The notes beneath the pieces were generated by a model. The model ran no database searches, was not told where the DNA came from, and worked only from the letters and a program-made list of their open reading frames with translations. This document shows positions 26,746 to 33,506 of a DNA stretch of 64,000 bases, in pieces (position 1 is the first letter of the stretch; each line of letters opens with the position of its first letter). This stretch comes from Kitasatospora sp. GAS204B. GTDB taxonomy: Bacteria > Actinomycetota > Actinomycetes > Streptomycetales > Streptomycetaceae. The position numbers and the translations under genes were made by a program. The DNA lies in assembly GCF_029892155.1 (NCBI RefSeq), contig NZ_JARZAG010000018.1, positions 113,682 to 177,681 on the forward strand, in the 5' to 3' direction.

Positions 26746-27572
26746 CGTCCGGCCTCCTGGGTCTGGGTCAGTTCCCGACGGATCTCCTGCGCGTAGCGGA
26801 AGGTCAGGTGCCGCCGCCAGGCCGGGAGTCCGTGGATGTCGTCGAAGTACTCGTGCGGCTCGACGGCGTTCTCGACGGCCTCGCGCACCGCCTCGGCGTT
26901 CGGCGGCACCGGGAAGCGCAGCTGGATCGGGCGCACGGTCGAGGCGGTGATGGTGAGGGTGAGGGTGCCGTCGAACGGGTCGACGGCCCCGATCAGCAGC
27001 ACGCCGGAGCGGCCGAGACCGTAGAGCGAGGCCTGCCGGAAGGCGGTGCGGGCGGCCAGTGCCCGAGCGGGCAGGGTGACCGAGCGCAGCAGCTCGCCGC
27101 GCCGCAGCACGTTGCGCCCGGCCCCGAGCACGAAGTCCGCGACCGGCACCCGGCGCCGGCCGCCGTCCTGGTCGAGCAGCAGCGCGACGCCGTCCAGCCC
27201 GGCGGACAGCGAGATCATCGGCCCGGCGGGCAGCGAGTTGCACAGGTTGCCGCCGAAGGTGGCCATGTTCCAGATCTTCCAGGAGGCCAGGAAGGCCCGG
27301 CAGCACTGCTGGAAGAGCGGCGCCGCCCGCCACCCGGCCGGCTTCGGGTACTCGGAGAGCTCCGCGATGGTGCAGGTCGCGGCGATCTCCAGGTCGCCGC
27401 CGGTGGTGATCCGCAGTGGCTCCCAGCCGGTCCGGCTCAGGTCGATCAGCCGGCGCAGGTGGGGCTGCGGCTCGGAGAAGAGGTACGTGCCCCCGCCCAA
27501 CCACGCGTCACCGGTCTGCCACGCCCCGCGATCGCGGGCGTCGCGCACCTCTACCACCGTGTTCAGATCCAC
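26742..27572 (-). CDS. Molybdenum hydroxylase FAD-binding subunit
   Basis: 276 aa, CO dehydrogenase flavoprotein/XdhB-type. The FAD loops LGGGTYLF (~30) and ATFGGNLCNSLPAGP (~115) are both present, followed by GRSGVLLIGAV and a C-terminal CODH-type domain. GTG 27572 is the preferred start (AAGGA and GGTGG upstream; the FAD fold begins ~30 residues later). Its TGA overlaps the ATG of the fused subunit (ATGA), so they are translated together and form one enzyme. Confidence 0.9.
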   Translation of the reverse strand: MDLNTVVEVRDARDRGAWQTGDAWLGGGTYLFSEPQPHLRRLIDLSRTGWEPLRITTGGDLEIAATCTIAELSEYPKPAGWRAAPLFQQCCRAFLASWKIWNMATFGGNLCNSLPAGPMISLSAGLDGVALLLDQDGGRRRVPVADFVLGAGRNVLRRGELLRSVTLPARALAARTAFRQASLYGLGRSGVLLIGAVDPFDGTLTLTITASTVRPIQLRFPVPPNAEAVREAVENAVEPHEYFDDIHGLPAWRRHLTFRYAQEIRRELTQTQEAGR

Positions 27573-27744
27573 GTCGTTCCACCGTCCTTGACAAACTGGA
27601 TACGGCGATTGAAGCAACGCGTGTCGGCGGCGACGAGTGGTGCTGGACACCAGCTCCGGGGGGCTGAGTTGGATGATCGACCAGGCTGCCGGTGCCCGGT
27701 CCTACCGGTTCGGGACCGAAGCACCGCCTGCCAGAATTCCGGCC

Positions 27745-28659
27745 ATGACGAACGACATCGGAGCGATATTCGAACAGGCCGGCTGCGAAGGCGCGCTGCG
27801 CGTCGAGTCGCTGGACGACGGCGCGGCCTTCGGCTTCCATCCCGACGAACCGGTGGTGCTGGCCTCGGTCGCCAAGGTGCTGATCGCCCTGGAGGCCGAG
27901 ACCTGGTTCGCCGACGGCCGACTGGACCCGCGCGAGCCGGTCACCCTGCCCGCCGCCGACCGGACGCTGGGCCCGACCGGGATCTCGCTGTTCGAGGACG
28001 ACGCGGTGGTGTCCTGGCGGGACATGGTCGTGCTGATGCTCACCATCAGCGACAACCACACCACCGACGCGCTGCTGCGCCGGGTCGGCGTCGACAGCGT
28101 CAACGCCACGGCCGCCCGGCTCGGGCTGGGCAACACGGTGCTGGTGTCCGACCTGCGGACGATGATCGACTCGCTCGCCCAGGACCTCGGCCGCGCCGAC
28201 TGGGCCGACCTGCTCACCTGGACCGCGACGCTGTCGGAGGCGGAGATGGCGCGGGTGGACGAGTTGCTGCCGTCCACCCGCGCCCTCGACCCGGCCCGGG
28301 GCACCCGCAGCACCCCCCGCGAGATGACCCGGCTGCTGCGGCTGCTCTGGGCCGACCAGGCCGGCCCGGCGGCCGCCTGCGCCCGGGTCCGCTCGGTGCT
28401 CGGCAAGCAGCTGACCCGGCACCGGCTGGCCGGCGGCTTCCGGCGCCCGGTGCGGGTCGCGGCCAAGAGCGGCAGCCTGGTGGGCGTGGTGCGCAACGAG
28501 ATCGGCGTGATCGCCTACCCGGACGGCAGCCGGTACGCCGCCGCCGTCTTCACCCGTTCCCGACCGGGCGCGGACGACGCCGCGATCAACACCGCGATCG
28601 GCAGTGCCGCCGCGCGGGCGGTCGCCACGCTGCGCGGCGAGGCCGCCCCCGATCTCTGA
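27745..28659 (+). CDS. Class A beta-lactamase-fold serine hydrolase
   Basis: 304 aa. Active-site motifs are in order: SVAK (SxxK) near 50, SDN in LTISDNHTTD, and KSG in AAKSGSLVG near 250. The Glu of the class A omega loop (ExxLN) is not evident; the region reads DELLPSTRALDPARGTRSTP. No signal peptide is visible from ATG 27745, so it may be cytoplasmic. It is more likely a DD-peptidase or esterase-type relative than a resistance beta-lactamase. CAGAAT lies 7 nt before the start, so translation may be leaderless. Confidence 0.8.
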   Translation: MTNDIGAIFEQAGCEGALRVESLDDGAAFGFHPDEPVVLASVAKVLIALEAETWFADGRLDPREPVTLPAADRTLGPTGISLFEDDAVVSWRDMVVLMLTISDNHTTDALLRRVGVDSVNATAARLGLGNTVLVSDLRTMIDSLAQDLGRADWADLLTWTATLSEAEMARVDELLPSTRALDPARGTRSTPREMTRLLRLLWADQAGPAAACARVRSVLGKQLTRHRLAGGFRRPVRVAAKSGSLVGVVRNEIGVIAYPDGSRYAAAVFTRSRPGADDAAINTAIGSAAARAVATLRGEAAPDL

Positions 28660-28666
28660 CGGTCCG

Positions 28667-29608
28667 TCAGTCGGCGGCCCGGCGCGCGAAGTGCACGGTC
28701 TTCGCGGTCAGCAGGAACAGGTCGGGCCGCCGGTCGACGCCTGCCGGGTCCGCGGGGTCGAGCAACCGGTCCAGTGTCGCCCGGTCCTCGGCGGTCAGCC
28801 CCGGCGCGCTCTGCGAGGTCTGCGGGTCCTCCGGCGGCCCGGCGAGCACCTCCCGGTAGCGCTCCAGCATGCTGCGCACCCAGCGCCGCGGGCCCGCCGC
28901 CAACGGGGCGGGGAGGTCGATCAGGAAGGTCCGGCTGCGGGCCTCGGTGAGTCCGGCGGCCCGCAGCATGGCGGGCCAGTCCTCCACCAGGGCCACCGAG
29001 CCGGGCAGTTCGGCCCGCATCCGGCTGAACCGCGCCGCCTGCGCCGCGTCCATCCGCTCGAGCAGGCCCGGGCGTCCGAAGCCGAGGTCCCGGGGCAGGC
29101 TGCGCAGCGGCAACCCGCCCTCGACCACGGCCAGCACGCCGCCCGGCGCCAGCAGCCCGGCCAGCTGGTCGAGCGCGCCCTGCTGGTCCCCGACGTGGTG
29201 GACCGCCTGCCCCGACCAGATCAGGTCCGCCGAGCCCAGCCCGGCCAGCCCCGCCGGGAACTCGGCCTGCTCCGTGCGCAGCCGGACCCCGAGCCGCTCG
29301 GCCCGCTCGGCGGCCCGCGCCAGCAGCTCCGGCGTGCCGTCCACGGCGGTCACCTCGGCCTGCGGGAACGCCGCCGCGAGGCTGCAGGCCGCCACGCCCG
29401 GGCCGCTGCCGATGTCGAGGATCCGGCGCGGGTTCAGCCCGGGCAGGTCGGCGAGTTCGCCGATGGCCTGCCGCACGTAAGGGCTGTGCGTCTCACCTTC
29501 GAGCTCCAGCAGTTCGGCGAGGGCGGCCCAGTCGAACTCGGTCCCCGGCCCGTGTGCGTGTCCGTGTGCGTGTCCGTGTGCCTGTGTGTGCGTGTGTGCC
29601 TGTGCCAT
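28667..29608 (-). CDS. SAM methyltransferase with His-rich N-terminus
   Basis: 313 aa from ATG 29608 (AGGAGG upstream). Motif I is ILDIGSGPGVAACSLA (~65), motif II region EVTAVDGTPEL, and DLIWSGQAVHHVGDQ is motif IV-like: a class I methyltransferase. The first 20 residues are almost wholly His, Ala, Gly and Thr (AHTHTQAHGHAHGHAHG), coded by a GTGTGC-type repeat, and could bind metal. It is divergent from an XRE-cupin regulator across 81 bp, so it is probably controlled by it. Substrate unknown. Confidence 0.87.
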   Translation of the reverse strand: MAQAHTHTQAHGHAHGHAHGPGTEFDWAALAELLELEGETHSPYVRQAIGELADLPGLNPRRILDIGSGPGVAACSLAAAFPQAEVTAVDGTPELLARAAERAERLGVRLRTEQAEFPAGLAGLGSADLIWSGQAVHHVGDQQGALDQLAGLLAPGGVLAVVEGGLPLRSLPRDLGFGRPGLLERMDAAQAARFSRMRAELPGSVALVEDWPAMLRAAGLTEARSRTFLIDLPAPLAAGPRRWVRSMLERYREVLAGPPEDPQTSQSAPGLTAEDRATLDRLLDPADPAGVDRRPDLFLLTAKTVHFARRAAD

Positions 29609-29652
29609 GGGTGAGCACCTCCTGCAGCGACCATGCCCCGGGCCCGCGTGGC

Positions 29653-29680
29653 TTGACAAAAACTGTTGCCGATTCAGCAA
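29653..29680 (+). promoter_or_regulatory. Promoter/operator between methyltransferase and XRE-cupin genes
   Basis: TTGACA at 29653 is a consensus -35 for the regulator, and TTGC...GCAA (29666-29680) is a small inverted repeat where an XRE dimer could sit. The region is notably A/T-rich for this window. Confidence 0.45.
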
Positions 29681-29689
29681 AATGGCTCC

Positions 29690-30325
29690 ATGGCACACGA
29701 TCACGCCACGAACTCCGCCGAGCTCTCGGCCACCGCCGACAGTGCCGACAGTGCCGACACCGCCGATGTCCTGGCCGGGGTCGGCCCGCGCCTGAAGCGG
29801 ATCCGCCAGCAGCGCGACTGCACCCTCGCCGCGCTCTCGGAGGTCACCGGGATCTCGGTGAGCACCCTTTCCCGGCTGGAATCCGGCGGCCGCAAGCCGA
29901 CCCTGGAACTGCTGCTCCCGATCGCCCACGCCCACCAGGTCCCACTGGACGAGCTGGTCGGCGCACCGCCGGTCGGCGACCCCCGGGTCCGGCTGCGGCC
30001 GATCAAGGCGTACGACGCGACCGTGCTGCCGCTCAGCCAGCAGCCGGGCGGCGTTCAGGCCTTCAAGATGATCATCAACGTCACCCGCAGCACCCCCGAA
30101 CCCCGCACCCACGAGGGTTACGAGTGGCTCTACGTGCTCAGCGGAAAGCTCCGCCTGGTCCTCGCCGACCACGACCTGATTCTGAAGGCGGGCGAGGCCG
30201 CCGAGTTCGACACCCGCCTGCCGCACTGGTTCGGCAGCACCGGCCAGGCGCCGGTGGAGGTGCTCAGCCTGTTCGGCCCGCAGGGCGAACGCATGCACGT
30301 CCGAGCCCGCCCGACTGCCGGCTAG
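29690..30325 (+). CDS. XRE-family regulator with cupin domain
   Basis: 211 aa from ATG 29690. The HTH is at ~30-85 (RLKRIRQQRDCTLAALSEVT, SVSTLSRLESGGRKPTLELL). A cupin follows at ~110-200 with HEGYEWLYVLSGKLRLVL and LKAGEAAEFDTRLPHWFG. The cupin senses a small ligand or metal, and such regulators usually control a neighbouring enzyme. Here that would be the divergent His-tailed methyltransferase. The N-terminus has an Asp/Ala/Ser-rich tail from a 9-bp repeat. Confidence 0.9.
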   Translation: MAHDHATNSAELSATADSADSADTADVLAGVGPRLKRIRQQRDCTLAALSEVTGISVSTLSRLESGGRKPTLELLLPIAHAHQVPLDELVGAPPVGDPRVRLRPIKAYDATVLPLSQQPGGVQAFKMIINVTRSTPEPRTHEGYEWLYVLSGKLRLVLADHDLILKAGEAAEFDTRLPHWFGSTGQAPVEVLSLFGPQGERMHVRARPTAG

Positions 30326-30457
30326 GCAGCCTGACCACACGCAACGACCCCCTGACGCTGTGCCTCGTGCGGCTCTGCGCATAGGCTGCCTTGTCGGACC
30401 TCAGCGGGGTCGGCAACGGTGTCGCCGGACCGGCCGGACAGGAACGGGTGTGGACGC

Positions 30458-31414
30458 ATGACGGAGTCGTGGAGCGGGGCGGGGCTGCCGCCCACGGCCG
30501 CGGCGCGGGTCGCCGAGGCGAAGGCCAGCGGGACGTGGTCGTCGGCGCTGTCGACCGGCGAGTTCGCCGCGATCAGGTCGGTCGGATTCGAACCGGTCGG
30601 CCAGGTGATGGGCTCGGCCGTCTACCAGGTCGCCCGCAGCGGCCGGTACTGGGGCTACCACGACTGCCTGTATAGCGGCGGGGGACTGATGGGCGGCTAC
30701 GGCATGGCCGGCATCGCCCTGTCGGGCAACGGCGCGCCCTCGGCCGGGCTGGTGCAGGTGATGGACTCGGCGCGGCGCACCGCACTGGGCCGGATGACCA
30801 CCGAGTGCGCGGCCCTCGGCGGCGACGGCGTGGTGGCGGCCCAACTCACGATGGCTCCGTTCCCCGCGATGCCGAACTGCCTGGAGTTCAAGGTGATCGG
30901 CACCGCCGTGCGCGCCCAGGGCACGGTGCGGCCGCGCCGCCCGTTCACCTCGCATCTGGACGGCCAGGGATTCGCGAAGCTGGTCACGGCCGGCTGGGTG
31001 CCGGTGGACCTGCTGGTCGGGATGTCGGTCGGGGTGCGCCACGACGACTACCAGACCCGGCGGCAGAACTTCTCCTGGAACAACCTGGAGGTCGACGGCT
31101 GGACCGCCCTGGTCCACCAGGTCCGGGCCGACGCCCGCACGCAGCTGCACCGGCAGGGCGTGGAGCACGGCGGCGACGGGGTGATCCTGGCCGACGGCAA
31201 CCTGCGGGTCTGGGAGGAGCGCTGCATTCGCACTTCCGTGAACACCGAGCAGACCGACCACATCGCGGAGAGCACCCTGATCGGCACCGCGATCGCCCGC
31301 TTCGCCGCCAAACCGGCCGAGCCGCGCACGCTCTCCGTCATGCCGCTGAACGGCGGCGGCGACCTGCTGCGCCGCCGGCTCGCCCAGGCCGGACGGCCGA
31401 CCGCCCGCCGCTAG
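30458..31414 (+). CDS. Double YbjQ/UPF0145-domain protein
   Basis: 318 aa. There are two copies of the UPF0145 (YbjQ) fold: the first spans ~25-155 and ends in EFKVIGTAVRA, the second spans ~165-290 and ends in ESTLIGTAIARF. YbjQ domains form homo-oligomers and are named heavy-metal-binding by structure, without a proven function. A Gly-rich segment (YSGGGLMGGYGMAGIALSG) interrupts domain 1. ATG 30458 follows GGAACGGG. It is the first gene of a three-gene operon with another double YbjQ protein and a 143-aa protein. Confidence 0.82.
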   Translation: MTESWSGAGLPPTAAARVAEAKASGTWSSALSTGEFAAIRSVGFEPVGQVMGSAVYQVARSGRYWGYHDCLYSGGGLMGGYGMAGIALSGNGAPSAGLVQVMDSARRTALGRMTTECAALGGDGVVAAQLTMAPFPAMPNCLEFKVIGTAVRAQGTVRPRRPFTSHLDGQGFAKLVTAGWVPVDLLVGMSVGVRHDDYQTRRQNFSWNNLEVDGWTALVHQVRADARTQLHRQGVEHGGDGVILADGNLRVWEERCIRTSVNTEQTDHIAESTLIGTAIARFAAKPAEPRTLSVMPLNGGGDLLRRRLAQAGRPTARR

Positions 31415-31508
31415 CCCGGCGCCAAGGCACGCCCCGGGCCGCCCACCGCCCGGCGCGGCTCAGCACCAGCAACGCTGTCATCCACACCGTCACGGGAGAA
31501 CAACCCAC

Positions 31509-32339
31509 ATGAGCAGCTTCGATCCCAGCGCGCAGGGCGTGCCCGCCGACGCGATGCGGCGGCTGGCCGAGTTGGAGCCCGGCAAGCCCGGCTCCATCTT
31601 CACCAGCGACCTCTCGGTCAACGAGTTCCTGCTGGTCCGGGAGGCCGGGTTCAAGCCGATCGGCCTGGTCCTGGGCAGCTCGATCTACCACGTCGGGATC
31701 CAGCTCGGCCGCTGGGGCAAGAACCAGGAGCTGGAGACGCTCAGTCAGGCGATGTACCACGCGCGCGAGCTGGCGATGACCCGGATGGAGGCCGAGGCGG
31801 CCCAGCTGGGCGCGGACGGCATCGTCGGGGTCCGGCTGACCGTGGAGGCCCGGGAGTTCGGGTCGGACATCGCCGAGTTCATCGCGATCGGCACCGCCGT
31901 CAAGGCGGACCAGCCCGCGCCCGACGGCACCAGCTGGCGCAACAACAAGGGCCAGCCCTTCACCTCCGACCTGTCGGGGCAGGACTTCTGGACGCTGATC
32001 CGGGCCGGCTACGCGCCGCTGGGCATGACCATGGGCACCTGCGTCTACCACATCGCGCACCAGAAGATGGGCTCGGTCTTCTCCAACATCGGCAAGAACG
32101 TGGAGATCGAGCAGTACACCCAGGCGCTCTACGACGCACGCGAGTTGGCGATGGCGCGGATGCAGGCGGAGGCGGAGGAGCTGCACGCGGAGGGCATCGT
32201 CGGCGTCCAGCTGAACGCCCACAACCACCGCTGGGGCGGGCACACCACCGAGTTCTTCGCGATCGGCACGGCGGTGCGACCGCTGCGGGCCGACCACGAG
32301 ATCGAGCGGCCGACCATGGTGCTGAGCCTGGACGGCTGA
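31509..32339 (+). CDS. Double YbjQ/UPF0145-domain protein
   Basis: 276 aa. Domain 1 (~28-140) has LSVNEFLLVREAGFKPIGLV and EFIAIGTAVKA. Domain 2 (~150-265) has LSGQDFWTLIRAGYAPLGMT and EFFAIGTAVRP. The two halves are more alike than those of the preceding protein. Both carry a long helix (YHARELAMTRMEAEAAQLGA / YDARELAMARMQAEAEELHA). No signal peptide. The preceding gene ends 94 bp upstream and the next starts 97 bp downstream, same strand. Confidence 0.85.
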   Translation: MSSFDPSAQGVPADAMRRLAELEPGKPGSIFTSDLSVNEFLLVREAGFKPIGLVLGSSIYHVGIQLGRWGKNQELETLSQAMYHARELAMTRMEAEAAQLGADGIVGVRLTVEAREFGSDIAEFIAIGTAVKADQPAPDGTSWRNNKGQPFTSDLSGQDFWTLIRAGYAPLGMTMGTCVYHIAHQKMGSVFSNIGKNVEIEQYTQALYDARELAMARMQAEAEELHAEGIVGVQLNAHNHRWGGHTTEFFAIGTAVRPLRADHEIERPTMVLSLDG

Positions 32340-32436
32340 GCACCACCAGGACCACCAGCACCGCCGACCAACCGCCGGACCACAGCACATCGCAGCGCAT
32401 CACAGTACATCGCAGCGCATCGCGACAAGGAGCGAC

Positions 32437-32868
32437 ATGACCGACCACGGCGAGATCGAACCCGCTTCGGAGGGCGAGGGCTCGATCGACCTGCTCGCGG
32501 CCGCCCTGCGGCGGGACGCCGCGGACCTGGAGGTGTACACCCAGGTGCTGACCGGCGCGCTGGCGGACGCGCTGCCGGCCGACGCGGTGGCGATCGAGCG
32601 CAAGCGCAGCGTCGGCGACCGGATGGCCGGGCGGCCCGGCCGGATCGAGCGGGTCGAGGTCTCGATGGAGGATCAGCGACTGATCCTCAGCGTGGCCCAG
32701 GGCCGCCCGACGGGCGAGGTGTGCCGGGTGGTCCGCGGCGTTATCCTCTCCCGCCGACCGGTGCCGCTCGACGAGTGGGCCCATGAGCTGGCGGCAGCCG
32801 TGACCGCCCGCGCCCGCTCGGACGCGCGGGCCCGCGCAGCGCTCGAACGGCTGCTGCTGGGCGAGTGA
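32437..32868 (+). CDS. Unknown protein of the YbjQ operon
   Basis: 143 aa from ATG 32437 (AAGGAG 6 nt upstream). Helical N- and C-termini flank a beta-rich centre (VAIERKRSVGDRMAGRPGRI, VEVSMEDQRLILSVAQ). I recognise no domain or catalytic motif. The leader contains the 15-bp direct repeat ACATCGCAGCGCATC twice. Its place behind two double YbjQ genes suggests a shared process. Confidence 0.7.
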   Translation: MTDHGEIEPASEGEGSIDLLAAALRRDAADLEVYTQVLTGALADALPADAVAIERKRSVGDRMAGRPGRIERVEVSMEDQRLILSVAQGRPTGEVCRVVRGVILSRRPVPLDEWAHELAAAVTARARSDARARAALERLLLGE

Positions 32869-32916
32869 GCGAGGCCACCAACGGACCGCGCCGGGCGGCT
32901 CGGTAGGGTGTGGACC

Positions 32917-33396
32917 ATGATCAATGACTGGCGGACGGACCGGATCGGCAGCGCGCTGCGGGGTGAGAACCCGACCGTGCTGCGGCGCCTCGACGAGGGG
33001 TTCGCGGTGATCGGGGACGTCCAGTTCCTGCCCGGGTACTCGGTGTTGCTGACCGACCAGCCAGCGGTCCAGCGGCTGTCGGAGCTACCGAGGGGGCGGC
33101 GGCTGCGGTTCCTGTCCGACATGGACCGGCTGGGCGAGGCGGTCGAGCGCGCCTGCCGCCGGTCGGATCCGGCCTTCCGCCGGGTGAACCTCGAAATCCT
33201 CGGCAACACCGACGGCTTCCTGCACGCGCACGTCTGGCCGCGCTACGAGTGGGAGGACGCCGAGCTGGTCGGCCTCCCGGTCTGGCTGTACCCACACGAG
33301 AACTGGCGGGCCGAACGGTTCGCGCTCGACGCACGGCACGACGGCCTGCGCGTGGCGATCGGCACCGAACTCGACCGGCTGGCCGACCAGCACTGA
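32917..33396 (+). CDS. HIT-like hydrolase family protein
   Basis: 159 aa. The family-type segment LEILGNTDGFLHAHVWPRYE gives HxHxx followed by Trp, so the third His of a canonical triad is absent. Overall pattern matches actinobacterial proteins annotated as diadenosine tetraphosphate hydrolase-like. ATG 32917 follows TAGGGT by 7 nt with no Shine-Dalgarno, so it is probably leaderless and independent of the YbjQ operon. Confidence 0.7.
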   Translation: MINDWRTDRIGSALRGENPTVLRRLDEGFAVIGDVQFLPGYSVLLTDQPAVQRLSELPRGRRLRFLSDMDRLGEAVERACRRSDPAFRRVNLEILGNTDGFLHAHVWPRYEWEDAELVGLPVWLYPHENWRAERFALDARHDGLRVAIGTELDRLADQH

Positions 33397-33457
33397 CGCC
33401 CGGTCGGCCCAGCCGGTGCGACCTCCGAGCGCCGCGCCGACCGGCGGGCGCACGACA

Positions 33458-33487
33458 GCGGGGGCGGACCCGAAGGCCCGCCCCCGC
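33458..33487. terminator. Bidirectional terminator hairpin
   Basis: Perfect 10-bp arms GCGGGGGCGG (33458-33467) and CCGCCCCCGC (33478-33487) around a 10-nt loop, between two convergent genes. Confidence 0.8.
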
Positions 33488-33506
33488 CACGCTATCTGAC
33501 GCTAGG

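Noticed and set aside
26746..27504. N-terminal extension of the fused molybdenum hydroxylase
   Set aside because: The frame is open upstream, but the FAD subunit occupies this DNA in another frame, and ATG 26745 has a good ribosome binding site with an ATGA overlap.
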